Positions 24,365-36,934 of a stretch of DNA of 64,000 nucleotides are shown here, piece after piece. The stretch lies in assembly GCA_034770075.1 (NCBI GenBank), contig JAVJAP010000108.1:124001-188000 (forward strand), written 5' to 3'. The position numbers and the translations under genes are program-made. The notes under the pieces are model-generated. The model was not told the origin of the DNA. It saw only the letters and a list, made by a program, of their open reading frames with translations, and did not search any database. The DNA comes from Aralia elata (lineage: Eukaryota > Streptophyta > Magnoliopsida > Apiales > Araliaceae). The stretch's first letter is position 1, and every line of letters begins with the position of its first letter.

Positions 24365-24739
24365 ATCTACAAATTACATATAATATTCTCTCTCCTCTTT
24401 CTCTTTCTAAATTTCAATCCACCACCTTCTTTTCTTCTTCACTTTTTCCTTTTTATTTTCTTTTCAAAGTGGAGCCATATGACGGAAAATCCAGAGCTGG
24501 TGAGCTTTGTTTTTCTGGGTCTATTTCTTTTTTATCTGCTTATGCTTTTATGTTTATCTGTAATTTTTCATTTTCAACTTTTTGTACAGGGAAAAATGGA
24601 TAGTACACAGAAAGTCTCTGTTTCCAATCAAATAAACAGTAATTTAAAATACTCAAACATCAAATCTGAATCTCATCAACATCGTATATATGCCTATGTT
24701 GAAATGGTTGCACTACTCGCCAATTACCTCCTAATTTAG
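24365..24739 (+). other. Promoter-like segment with short spliced ORF on the opposite strand
   Basis: On the plus strand a TATA-like acatataatattc (about 24375-24387) is followed by a 90-base CT-rich leader and an ATG at 24479. After seven codons a GTGAGC donor follows (about 24500), and about 88 bases later an acceptor, tttttgtacag. The spliced frame would run to the stop at 24737-24739 and end antisense to the last transposase exon. It could be a captured host promoter with a first exon, or chance. I do not recognise the peptide. Confidence 0.3.
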
Positions 24740-27700
24740 GATCATTAATATAGAAAACTTGTCGTGCTTGATCAGCTAGTATATAAGAATCATTCTCATA
24801 CCATTTTCCTGTAACTTTAATACTTATTATATTTCCATCCTTTTGTATCCCTGATTTTTTTTTCCCAAGATCAAACCATTCACATTTGAATACAGTTACA
24901 TGTCTATCTTTCACAAAATCCAATTGAATTATATCAGTTAATACCCCATAAAAATCTATGATATCTTCACCATGGTTCCCCTCTACTACAATCCCACTAT
25001 TTTGACTTTTACGACGACCATCACGTTCTTTAGTTAAAAACCTAACTCCATTCACGATGCATCCAGTGTACTTTCTTACACACCTATGTGGTGCACATGC
25101 TAATGAATATAGAGATTCGTTTACTTCTGATGGTTCATCATGATATATTTGAGTCATCTATAGAAAAGTAAGATTTTAAAAATCAACAACATGATAATAA
25201 GATATTTTACAATTGCAAACAACATTCAAAATCCAAAGTATCTTACATGATTTTTGAACCATGCGGGAAATTGCTCTCTATGTTCTTTATCTACATTTTC
25301 ACAACCAGTTAAGTGAAGCTCCTCTTTATGCCTCCTGTAATAAATAATATCAATATGCATTTCAACAAATTTCAAATACTTAACATATTGTTTTTGTAAG
25401 TTTAAAATATAATTATATACTCACTTGAAATATGGTTCAACCTCTTCACAATTTTGGAAGACAAACCATTGTGTCACATTGAACTCTTCCTCTAATAACT
25501 CAACATATTTAGTTGCACCAAAATGGCGGCATTTTTGAGAGAAAATTGATAAACTATCATCAGTGACTATATCATTATTTCGCTCATCTCGATTGAATCT
25601 AGTCTCAATTCCCCGCAAGTACATTGAGCAAAAAGTTAAACACTCTTTTGCAATGTAAGCTTCTGCAACTGAACCTTCTGGTTGAGCTTTATTGCGCACA
25701 CTCTACTTCAATTCACATAATGATCTATAAAAACATAATTAACAAAGACATCAATTACAACTTATACAAAATAATTTATATAATGAATGTGTTTTTTTTA
25801 CCTTTCAATTGGATACATCCATCTAAATTGAACCGGTCCACCAATCAATGCCTCATTTGGTAAATGAATAGGCAAATGAACCATTATGTCAAAAAACACT
25901 GGAGGATATATTTTTTCAAGTTTACATAAAATCAAGCAAATATCTTCTCTCATTTTCTCTAATTCAGACTTCTTCAACTTCTTACAACACAATCGTTGAA
26001 AAAAATGACCCAACTCTGCTATTACATCTGATACTTCATTGTTTAACGATCCTCGAATACCAACAGGAAGTAACCGTTGTAAAAGTATATGGCAGTCATG
26101 ACTTTTCAACCCAGATATCTTTTGATCACTCGAACTAACACAACGAGAGATATTAGAAGCATACCCATCAGGAAATTTAATAGATTTTAGAAACTCACAG
26201 AAATCCTGCCTTTCTTTCTTTTTCATGACATAACATGCCGCAGGTTTCACATATTTTCCATCACTCCTCTTAATTAAGTGCAACTCCTTGCGAATGTTCA
26301 TGTCCTCCAAATCTTGCCTTGACTTGACTGTATCTTTTGTTTTCCCATCTATACTCATCAAGGTTCCCAATATACTCTCACAAATATTCTTTTCAATATG
26401 CATTACATCTAAATTGTGCCTTAACTTCAACTTACTCCAGTAAGGCAAATAAAAAAAATGCTAAATTTAGTCCAATTCAATTCCTCAGGCTTGCGCTTTC
26501 TCTTTCTATAACCATGCTTCCCTGGTGTCAAATCTTCTAGTCTCCCCAACTGCATTAACACATCCTCCCCAGTTAATTCTCTAGGTGCCTCGCTATCTTC
26601 TCTTTTACCATTGAACTTTCTGCTTCTTCTCCAAGCATGATCTTTTGGTAAATAGCGACGGTGTCCCATGTAACACACCTTGTTTCGCAACCCCTGAGAA
26701 CATATTTGGTCATTACAAACTGGACAAGCCATGTACCCTTTAGTACTCCATCCAGACAAATCACCATATGCAGGAAAATCGTTTATTGTCCATAAAACAG
26801 CAGCATGCATTTGAAATTTTTTTTTATAAGAAACATCAAAGGTTTCTATGCCTTCAACCCATAATTTTTTCAACTCTTCAATTAACGGCTGTAAGTAGAC
26901 ATCAATGTCCTTTCCTGGTGATTTCTTCCCTGGAATTAGTAAAGATAACATAAAGAATGGTTGTTTCATGCAATCCCAAGGGGGAAGATTCAATGGAGCT
27001 ACAATAACAGGCCACATGCTATAAGTGGTGCTTAAGTTTCCAAATGGATTAAAACCATCTGCAGCTAGAGCTAGTCTAACATTTCTAGGATCATTTGCAA
27101 ACCAAGGAAACTTACAATCAAAGTCTTTCCAAGCTAGTGAATCAGTCGGATGTCTCATATAATCATCATCAATTCGTTTTTCTTTATGCCACACCATCTT
27201 TTTAGATGTTTTTTGGGACATGAACAAGCGTTGAAGCCTAGGTATCAGTGGAAAATATCTTAAAATCTTTTGTGGTATCTTCTTCCCTATACCGTCATTG
27301 ACTTTCCATCGAGAAGTTCCACAAGTAGGGCAAGTTTCCACGTTTCCATTCTCCTTCCAGAATAAAATACAGTCGTACATACAAGCATGGATACATTCAT
27401 ATCCCAATCCCAAATCTCGCAACGATTTTTTAGCTTCGTAGTAAGAACTTGGAAGCGTCTCACCATCAGGAAGAGATAATTTCATCAGCCTCAACATCAT
27501 ATCTATAGTTTTATTACTCACCTTATTATACACTTTGAGGTGAAGTAATTGTATGATAAATGAAATCCTTGAAATCTTCTTACATCCAGGGTATAATTCT
27601 GTTTGAGCACCCATCATGAGTGCCTCGAGATATGCTGGAACACTACCAATATTGGTGTTATTGTCATTTGAGATATTTTCAGCATCAGCTTGATAGTGTT

Positions 27701-28052
27701 ATTGGCCAAGGTCAAATAACATGTCATTAACACCATCATCTTCTTCATCATCTTCTTCAAACAAATCATTATCAATCCTATCACCCTCATTGGTATGTGG
27801 ATTCCTTAAATTATTCGAACTTGATGGTTCACCGTGATAAAACCATGTTGTGTACCCTGGATCTATCCCTCGCTCCAAAATATGATCTTTAACTGATTTT
27901 TGATCTTGAATTATTAAGTTCAAACAATCTATACATGGGCATCGAATGTCGCACTCTGTACCTACACGAGTTTCAACAAATTTCATAAAAGCGTTTACCC
28001 CATCAATATAAGCCTTAGACCATTTAATTGCACGCAACCAGCTCTTGTCCAT
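24660..28052 (-). pseudogene. CACTA TNP2-type transposase (TnpD-like), inactivated
   Basis: Four exons on the minus strand with GT-AG introns: 28052-25802, 25724-25425, 25334-25247 and 25157-24660. Phases agree at all three joins. The start at 28052 (MDKSWL) is typical of the family. Domains in order: the N-terminal transposase-associated domain with Cys-rich RCPCIDCLN; the TNP2/Transposase_21 core, including the zinc-binding ACPVCND region and the RHNLDVMHIEKN block; DUF4218 (HFFQRLCCKK, then MVHLPIHLPNEA); and DUF4216 (VTVFKCEWFD) in the last exon. Three lesions are seen: a TAA at 27699-27701, a one-base frameshift in a T-run near 26447-26455, and a TAG at 25703-25705. The protein would bind the element ends and catalyse excision; this copy cannot encode it intact. 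Confidence 0.9.
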
Positions 28053-31030
28053 TTTATACCCCACAGAAGCTATTTGATACAATAGAACGAAAACAATAGC
28101 AAAAAACTAATAATGCTAAAAAAGGGCGAAGATAGCAGCACTGTATTCTTGAACTTGCCTTGCTTGGTGATTACAAATAACGTTTGATTTTAAATCCTGA
28201 CAACTAACGTTTCTCTTTTTGATGGTTTGCAGGCATAGCTTCCAAGGATTTGGATTTGTCAACTTCATTACTTTCTTCTTTGATCTGCACAAATGAATCT
28301 GACAGGGGATAAAAAAATAACACCAAAAGTAATAAGATTTTTTGGCAATAAAAACTGCTATACATGAGCACCCCTCCACCAAACAGCTATAACCTCAAAA
28401 CTACAAAAACATAATAAAAGAACACAAGGACAAAACTCAGCACAGAGAAGTAGGCTGATAAATTTAATAAAGGGAAGAAAAAGAGGAAATATAAAGGTAA
28501 AGATATTTCAGTGGATAGTGGGTAAAACAAGGAGTAATCAAAAAAGGAGAACTAGGTAACAGTAGCCTATGCTGAAAATCAAAAGAGAGACGCATATTGG
28601 AGAAACAATGGCAATAATTGCTTGTGATGATAGTCCTCCTTTCCCTGCATAAACCACATATTTTGCATTACTATTGGAATAATTTTTTTGCTTTTGTCAT
28701 CCTCCATTAGTAAAACATGAGTTCTTTATAGCATCATATCATTTGTCGGACTTCAATAAAATCCGAAACATCATACTCTATTGATACCAAAATTAAAGAT
28801 ATATTTTATGTTTTAATTTAGACTGTTCCAAATCTAAAGATACATTTATCGCTATATGTTATTCATTGACGCGAAGTTACTAAAATGTAATTACTTATAT
28901 TTAAAGTAAAATGAGTATTCTCATGCCAACACTACTACATTTATTACTAATGTTAGGGAATTGTACGGCAGAATAATGTTTTTTTCTTGTGTAAATCAAT
29001 TTCCAAAGACCAAAGTCTTTCCCCCAAATGATCCACTGCCTTTAGCTTTTTATAAAAGTGCCAGATTAAATATCATATATAGGAGCACGGCTTTAAACGA
29101 GTCTAGTCTGCAAAGAAGAAGATCAAATTGAAGCGTTCTAAGAAATTGAGAATGAAGTTTACTTGATCACTGGGATTCAGAACAACTGTAAGGTTATCAC
29201 ATAGTTATGATATATTATACCTACCTATTTTTGAAATTCATATTCTTGTAATAATTAGAGCCTTAAACATTACATTACACTATCATAGGCACCCATTTGT
29301 ATTATAATCACGCACATTGTTGATTCAAGTGTTAAACATTATTACTACTTTAGAGCTGTTTTGCTTGCTGGACTATTTTGATTATAATCCCAAGATTGAC
29401 ATGTTGGACAATCTATATCCCTAACCACATTCTATCTTTCACTATCAACGAAAGGCATATGCTCAAAAATAGAATTGCCTATTACGTTTTTTTGCAAATT
29501 AATGACAGTAAAAAAATATGAAAACACAAAAATATATTTTAGCACACATATAGCAAGTAGCATAATAATAAGATCATATGTATAGAAACCATAACAAACA
29601 GGAAGCAATAATGTCGAAGAATTTATAATATATTAGGGAACGGGGCACAGAAGCATACATATAGCAGTTAAACTGATTATTAAGTTTCCTATGATAAAGG
29701 ATTCAAGGTATAAAGATGAAATCAGAAGGAAAACAGAAAAGAGAAATAATGAGCAAATTGAACTCTTAAATTACCTGCTAGCTCTGCTTGATCTGTTGGA
29801 TACCTCTTGTGCTTGATTATAATCTTTGGAATCCCTCCTTAGCTTTAATTTCCTTACGTAACGGAACAAAACTGGAATTCAATTTGGAAGGGAGAGAGAG
29901 ATTTCGGCAGGTGGGAGGACAGAGACACAGAGGGAGCCGAAACTGGGGAGAGAGAGACGGATGCAGGGTTGGGCTGGAGAGAGAAAGAGGGATGTGCGAG
30001 TCTTAGGCCATGTTTGGTTGTTTTAGAAAAAAACTGGTGCTTCAATTGATTTTAATTTAATTCCTTTCTTAATATCGAAGTTTTTTTTAATTTATTTCTA
30101 AAAAAAATTTCAATTAGCTTTCATGGTTAAAGTTTTATTTTAACTTAACAACTTATATCACATTATACGAATTATTATCTTCCATATGTACAATATTAAA
30201 ATATAATATATTATGTTTATTATATTATGCTTATTTTACAAAATATTATAAAAAAGGTATTACTCACAGCTTTATGAAAATTATATTTCCCATAGTAATG
30301 CTTGTATTAAAATAATTCTATATTAAAATTATTTTAATACCCCTTTCTTAAATAAAAATTTCTGAAAATTTAACATTAGAATTTAATATTAACAATTATT
30401 CTTATAAATTGATCATCTCTTTTGCGAAAGATTTAGTTCGTAACAAATCATGAAATAAAAATATATTCATATATTTATCACACATACGCATTATACCGCA
30501 CATATTCAATACAGTATATATTAAAAAAAATATTTTACTAAAATCCTATTTTAATATATACTTAAAATTTGGACTATTACATTGTCTTTTTTCAACACTA
30601 TATATGCATACATAACTAACAGATCAGCCTTATGAATTTAAGTCTCCTGATAAGCAAAATCACTACTCTCATTTTCTTTTCAAGAAAGCAAAACCATTCT
30701 ATGATGTCGATTTAGTACTACAATTACTAATCAAAGCTAAGAAGTTGCTTTATCAAAAATTTAAACCAAATAGTGATTTAGATTATCAAAATTGTACAAT
30801 AATAGCAACCATTACAACAAAAATGACATGAAATCATTTCAAAATCGTAGTTGTTCAATTAGAACAACTACTAATTATCAATTCAAATCAAAATCTAAAA
30901 ACATACCTAAAATGTCAAATAATTTTTGCCATCAATTTGAGATTATTAAAAATTGATAATAGAGGTTCTTGACTAAATGGCGGTTGCCAATGATGAAAGG
31001 AAGATCGGTGACGGCGCTTGGACACAAGAA
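28053..31030 (-). promoter_or_regulatory. CACTA 5' region of the transposase gene
   Basis: No coding sequence. On the minus strand, 30003-29880 is CT-rich (many CTCTCTC blocks), as in plant 5' leaders, so transcription of the transposase may begin near 30000 with a long first intron. From 30006 rightward the DNA is very AT-rich. The phrase ggccatgtttggttgtttt at about 30007 resembles a MITE start, but no partner end was found. Confidence 0.4.
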
Positions 31031-31866
31031 AATTTTGCCTCCATATAAAAATGTGACGCTATTGCATACTTTGTCACTAAATATAAGAATTTATGACGAA
31101 CCAGTTTTGTCACTTATCTACTCATCTAATTAGTGACGCACTACTATCTCGTCATATAAAATTGATATTTATGACAATACAATTTGTCATAAATTAATAT
31201 TTTTTCGTCTTAAAAAATTTCCCTCCAAAATTCTTCAGAAAAAATTTGCCTCCAAATAAAATTGTGATGATATTATGTACTTTGTCACTAAATATAAGCA
31301 TTTATGACGAACGATTTTTGTCACTTATCCACGCATCTAATTAGTGACGCACTGTTATCTCGTCATATAAAATTGGTATTTATGACAATACAAATTGTCA
31401 TAAATTATTATTTTTTCGTCATTAAAAAATTTTCCTCCAAAATTTCCCTCCAAAATTTTGCCTCCAAATAAAATTATGACGAATTTGTATTTGGCGTCAC
31501 TAAATGTAAACATTAGTGACGAAAGCACATTGTCACTAAATTATACAAATAATTCATGACAAACTATTATGTTATCATCGAAAGAAATATTTTGTGACAA
31601 TAAATATTGTCATCAATTATTAAAAAATGTCACTAAAAAGTTTCCCTCCAAAATTTTGGTACGAAATTCTACCTCCAAAATAACTTGTGACGAAATTTTG
31701 TTAATCGTCATCAAATGTATAAATTAGTGACGATATAAATGATTAATAGTGACAAAATTAAAGGTCGTCACAAAAGTAAAAGTTTTAGTGACGATTATAA
31801 ATTTCGTAATTATTAATTAACAAATTGTGACGAAATTTTGTGCGTGGCAAAATATTCGTCATAAAA
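31031..31866. repeat. CACTA right subterminal zone with 210-base tandem repeats
   Basis: GTGACGA and TCGTCAC units recur throughout. In addition, a block starting ttttgcctcca-ataaaa (about 31033) is repeated at about 31244 and, partly, at about 31457, giving a period near 210 bases. The left side has no such higher-order repeat. Confidence 0.8.
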
Positions 31867-31885
31867 TGTGTGATTTCTTGTAGTG
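31867..31885 (-). repeat. CACTA right terminal inverted repeat
   Basis: Ends in TTGTAGTG; read on the minus strand it starts CACTACAAGAAATC. It is followed by AAT (31886-31888), the target duplication. Confidence 0.93.
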
Positions 31886-31888
31886 AAT

Positions 31889-32832
31889 CAAAAGAGTTTG
31901 ATTTTATCAAAAACGAGAATGAACCTAGTGTGTACAAAAGGGTTAGTGGGAGCACTGTGACATTCCTAGTATTATATGTTGATATATTACTGATAAGGAA
32001 TGACACACCAATGCTACAATCAGTAAAGATAAAATTGTCTAAACATTCCTCCATGAATAACTTGGGAGGAGCATCCTATAAATTGGGGATATAAATCTAT
32101 ATAGATAGATTTAAAAGGATGTTCGGCTTGACCCAATGAACGTATATTCATTCGATGCTAAAGGCGTTTAGCATGGCAAACTCCAAGAGAGGTCTCATGA
32201 TGATGAGCCATGGAGTGAATCTCTATAAAATTGTCTCTAATTTAAAGAGAGATCACATGAGTTATTATCATGTATGCAATGAATATACAAGGCCTGATGT
32301 TGATCAGTCATATTCTGGAGAAGATCACTATAAGACATTGATAAACATCTTAAGTACTTAACCGGTATTGAAGATGTGATCATGATTCATGGTAGGTCTG
32401 AATTAAAACTAGAGGGCTAAACAGACTCAAGTTTTTCAGACTGACCAAGACGATAACAAATCCACTTTAGGGTAAATTGTTACCTTGAATGGTGGTGCAG
32501 TGAATTGAAAAGTTTCCAAAATAGCAAAGAGTTGCTGATTTAGTGACAAAGACAAAGTATATAGCTGTAAGTGAAGCTGCAAGTTGATTGTTTGGATGAA
32601 AAGTTCATCACAGAACTAGGAATAGTTTCTAAGTCTCATCTTGGATTCAAACATGTGTTGCGGCACTTTCATTTAATTAGAGGAATCATTGAAAGAAGAA
32701 AAGTCACTATAGAGATAGTGGACTCTCAAGAACAACATTGCATATCCATTTACTGAAGCTTTATCCAAACGGCAGGATGATCGTCACTTAGAGAAGAAGG
32801 GTATTAGATACCATGACGATTGGCTTTAGTAC
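31889..32832 (+). pseudogene. Copia-1 reverse transcriptase C-part and RNase H, degenerate
   Basis: The first 200 bases read as copia reverse transcriptase around PSVYKRVSGS and FLVLYVDILL. The active-site block has one Asp, where copia enzymes have two (YVDD). Further on, a GASYKLGI block ends in a stop, then RNase H-like pieces follow in shifting frames (about 32155-32361 and 32571-32756, including LDEKFITELGI and HFHLIRGIIERR), and finally the conserved tail around LSKRQDDRHLEKKGI. Several stops and shifts make it non-functional. The matching copia-2 region has the same missing Asp. Confidence 0.82.
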
Positions 32833-32843
32833 AAGTGGGAGAT
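32833..32843 (+). other. Copia-1 polypurine tract
   Basis: AAGTGGGAGAT directly precedes the TGAAATGAG start of the 3' LTR; copia-2 has the same tract inverted at 48727-48738. Confidence 0.88.
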
Positions 32844-34638
32844 TGAAATGAGTATGCACACAAGCCAATCATATTTGATATGATGTAGTATATACTTTGT
32901 AATCTTATTCGGTTATTAAAGGTATTTTATATTATCTACATAGTGCTGTTATATTAAATGTGATAAACCCATAGTTTTGAGAAATGCTTTTAGAATCATG
33001 ATGGTGATCATGCTAATGAGATCTAAATTCTAGATAGCTCACAAACTAAAATCGTTCCTAATCGTTGGATTACTAAAAAGGGATTAGTGAATCCGGATAG
33101 ATTAGTACATACGTTGTTTGCTCTTATAAAGAGGATGATTGATCTCATAATTATTTATGTGGAGACACTAAAGCAAGTCTGTAGGTGCTTATTAGAGAAT
33201 AAGTTCACTGAACGTTGCTCGCTAAGGAATACCTAATGGAGTTTTACTCGCCTGTCAATAGGAATTCCTCTAGTGATAGTAGTACAAGTGATCCTTGGAC
33301 TTGAGATCATCATAGTATCTTGTGTATGATGAGTTATACTTTGACATGTCCCTTAAGACCTTTAGGGTATAACAAAGGGTATGATTGGGTATAACAAGTT
33401 GTACATGGAGATAGGTGAATGATCAACAAAGAATCTACCACGTCTAGTAAAAGATGTGAATGTCCTATGTGATTCGATAAATGACAACTCAGTAGTCCTT
33501 GGCCAAGGCAGAATGAAATTAGAAAAGAGTTTCTAATTTGTATTATTTAGAGTTGTGCATTTGAGAATCGAAATACATATAATTAAATAAAATAAGACTT
33601 GACAGTAATTCCATGTCTTATATTTAATTGGAACATTGTGTGGTAGAAGGATTGAATTGTACGGTAACTATGCACTGAAAGGGTCTTTTATGATTAATGT
33701 TGAAATCTATATTATTTGGAAAGTCGTTGATCGCTAAGGGGCTTACCCTTATTGTAGAATAAATATTATTTATTTAAATGAATTAAATAGTTTAATTTAT
33801 TTATTTAAATAAGATTAGAATTGTTCTAATTGATTTATTCACAACCGGTTTAATATGGAGAACTTAAAGGGTCACACCGCAAAAGAAAAATATTTATTTA
33901 AGAAGTAAATGGCATAATTGTAATAATAAGTTAAGTGTATTTAATTTAGTCTATGGAGAAAGAATAAATTAAATAGTTTAATATTTATTATTTAATATTT
34001 TAGAAATATTAAATATAAATTAATAAGAGGAGTTATTATTATTATTACTATTACTATTATTTAATTCCTAATAGGGATTGAGAATTAATTGATAGAAGTA
34101 CTCTCACATGAATTCCTAATTAGATTAGGAGTTTAATTTAATTAAAGGAGTTTAATTAGAATAGAAACCCTAATCCTAAATAGTTTAGGGAAGGGTTTTC
34201 CTACATCTATAAATAAGAGAAGTCTTATCATAGATTAGGGTTACACACTATTGCATAGGAATTGTGGAGATTACTTACAATTTCTATAGAGATAGAAACT
34301 AGGGTTTTGCTAACACCCATCTTCTTGAACAAGTATTATTCCTTGGTGGATCACCTCTAGAGGCCAAAGACTTGAGTGGCTAACGTTGATCAAAGGAAGG
34401 AATTTAATCGGTGGAATTCAAGGAGAACGCGAAGGAATTGGAGGTGAACTTGTACCTGAGGAAGTTAGAATTCTACAAGGGTATAATTCGTATTCTCTAT
34501 TTCTTTCGTTTAATTAATAATTGTGCATAAAGAAAGATCATGATGATGGTTTGTATAAAAATTTTAAAATCTGATTTTATCGCGCTTCCGCTCTATTTAT
34601 GTAATTTGATTGCATGTTTGCGTTATACAAACCTAACA
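32844..34638 (+). repeat. Copia-1 3' LTR
   Basis: 1795 bases, from TGAAATGAGTATGCACAC to CAAACCTAACA. It matches the 5' LTR except for small differences and a short deletion near 32913. It is followed by AAAAG (34639-34643). Confidence 0.93.
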
Positions 34639-34643
34639 AAAAG
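34639..34643. repeat. Target site duplication AAAAG (right) of copia-1
   Basis: Identical to 6203-6207 at the other end of the 28.4 kb element. Confidence 0.9.
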
Positions 34644-34828
34644 TTATAAAATAAAACCTACAAGAATCTGTTAAAGAAGTGGATTAAATAGGCGATGTAA
34701 AACCTATGAAATAGTAATGCGTTGAAATAATTCAACAACAAAATTTTCAAAGAAGGTTTACGCAAACCGAGTAAGAGAGGTTTGATATTTGTGATTTTGA
34801 GGACGGTATCCTTATAAGGAGGGAAGGA
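34644..34828 (+). mobile_element. 3' internal end of a gypsy element, with polypurine tract
   Basis: Contains tgattttgaggacggtatcc, then aaggagggaagga (34816-34828) right before a TGTGATAACCCG LTR start. This is the typical layout of the 3' end of plant chromovirus-type gypsy elements. The upstream part of its internal region is cut off by copia-1. Confidence 0.75.
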
Positions 34829-34916
34829 TGTGATAACCCGAATTTTTGAGAATAATTATAATAAGAATTTAATATAGAATAATTCTTATTATGATTCGAG
34901 TTTGCATATATATGTG

Positions 34917-34917
<1 letters not shown>

Positions 34918-34961
<44 letters not shown>
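34918..34961. repeat. (TA)n microsatellite in the gypsy LTR
   Basis: About twenty TA units. They create a spurious 60-codon frame. Confidence 0.92.
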
Positions 34962-34964
<3 letters not shown>

Positions 34965-36934
34965 GTGATTTATTTGAAGTGCTTAATATGTATATATATA
35001 AATGTGAAATATATACATAGATTTAGAATGAATGAGTTACTAGTTAATAATTGTAACGATCGCGAGCCATGTGTAGCTTGGTAATTTGAGCTTATGGATA
35101 TTATTGAATAAAATAGACTTTTATTAATAGTACTATGTGTTAAGCGTTTACAGGTTATATTATGGCCTAGATTATATGTAGGCGATGATTAGTATGTATG
35201 AAAGTGTTCATATAAGCTAATTTGGCAGTTTCGAGAAATATCGCTAGAGTACTATTTATTGGATTAAATAAATGGTTGATGGATAATAATATTGAACGAG
35301 TTATTTTTGTAAAGACGTTAACCCGAATTATGAGTGAGATATATGTGCGATGATGTATATGATTATGGGGAGTTAGTCATAAAGAGCAGCGATCGCGAAT
35401 CGTGAATACCCTTGTCATTTGGGTTTATTAATATTATTAAATGGATTAAATATTATTTTTATGAGAGGTATTTTGAGGTTATTTTATAACCTGGATTATG
35501 TTTATATGTTGGTTTTAAGTGTTGTTGTCGCGTGGGAGCGAATAGATTGATCTCGCAAAAAATCGCTAAATCACTATTCATGGGGCACGTTTCCCGATGC
35601 ACTATTCACGCCAAATATTTTTATGTCTTTTTCGATTTCTATTAATTTCGTTAAGACGTATACGGGAAGAAATAATTTTTCCAAGCGTCAGAAATTTTAT
35701 TTAAGCCCGAACGAGATCTATTTCGTATCCGAAATATATTATATGGGTATTCCGAATAAATGGACAAACCCCATAATAATTATTTTTACCAATCCTAATA
35801 ATTTATAGGAATACCCATTTTTATTTATGGGTAGAGTTATTAAGCAAATTTGGTACAAAAGTGGGAGTTTTCAGATAAAGGAGGGGAGTATTCGGGTACA
35901 TATATTTGTATGTCACACAAATGGTAGCCATTAATTTGAAATTTGACCAATAGGGAGTGAGAGAAGGAGGGGTTGTCGGCATGGTGTAACCTCTCACCAA
36001 ACAAAATGCATGGAGTTCCCAACTTCTTCTTGATAGCTTCATTTTAATCCTCCCAAAGCCTCCATTCATTCTCCCATGCTTAGCCATACTCTCCCATTCC
36101 TTCCATGTTGCTGCAAATATAGAGAGAGTGAAGAAAGAAAACTGCATAGAAGAAGAAGAAGAACCATCGGAAGAAGAAGAGAAGAAGAGAGGAGTTCGGG
36201 AGGAAGAAGGAAGAAGAGAAGAGGAGCCAAAGCCAAGAAGACTCAAGCTAACCAAGCTCCAAGCATGCTTCCTAACATCTATAAATAATTTACAGAGGTA
36301 AATCACAACCCTCAAACAATCTCTCTTCCATGTCCTCCATTGTTAAGTTTTTAAGCTTTCCAAGCTTTTGTGATGGGTTTTCAGTTTTCTTGCGATTTTT
36401 GTTGTTGTTGTTGTTGGTTGGGGTTGCTTATTAAATGTTACCAAGAGACTTTGTAAGCCATTAATAACATTAAAGTGGAACAAAAATGAAGAAAATATGT
36501 ACTTATGCTTAAGGAGGATGAAGAAGATGAAGAAGATGAACATTTTGGACATTTTTGGACAAAATGAACATTCAGACGAATTTTAGAGAACTATGTAGCT
36601 ATGATTTCATGTGTGTATCATTTATTTGCTGTTATGGTATTGTAGTTCCATGGGTTAAAAAATTAACCCAACTGGAATCGAGCAAAAAGGTATAAAAATG
36701 AAGATTTGGTGATGATTTTAGTGAAGAACACCAAGAATCCCAAAAACAGAGCATGAGTTGATACTTTGGCGTAAGATTTGGCCATGTTAATGTTAATAGA
36801 TAACTTTGAATTTTTGATATGCAGTAGCTCTATGTCTTAGGAGTCTATAGAGTCCGGAACGGACTAATTTGAAAGTCTAGAGAAGAAGTTATGCGGATTG
36901 GAGTGAAGGAGGGTCAAAATCGCGATGTCTGACA

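Larger units (their letters stand above)
20520..31885 (-). mobile_element. CACTA (En/Spm-type) DNA transposon, 11.4 kb
   Basis: Terminal inverted repeats are CACTACAAAAAATCACACA (20520-20538) and its inverse with one mismatch (31867-31885). The target duplication is the 3-base AAT, as expected for this superfamily. Both subterminal zones (about 20540-21550 and 31040-31860) are dense in GTGACGA and TCGTCAC, the usual transposase-binding type of subterminal motif. A TNP2-type transposase pseudogene and a second coiled-coil ORF lie on the minus strand. The transposase has two nonsense codons and one frameshift, so this copy is defective, though its ends could still be mobilised in trans. Confidence 0.95.
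6208..34638 (+). mobile_element. Copia-1: Ty1/copia retrotransposon carrying two nested insertions
   Basis: The element is bounded by LTRs 6208-8032 and 32844-34638 and by a perfect 5-base duplication AAAAG (6203-6207 and 34639-34643). In order it shows the 5' LTR, a tRNA-Met type primer site, an AT-rich leader, a LARD-like insertion (8630-20372), a reverse transcriptase fragment (20373-20519), a CACTA insertion (20520-31885), the rest of reverse transcriptase and RNase H (31889-32832), a polypurine tract and the 3' LTR. Gag, protease, integrase and the front of reverse transcriptase are missing, lost in the deletion that also clipped the right LTR of the LARD-like element. The copy is dead. 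Confidence 0.93.

Noticed and set aside
34902..35084. 60-codon frame with repeated Tyr-Ile
   Set aside because: Produced by a (TA)n microsatellite.
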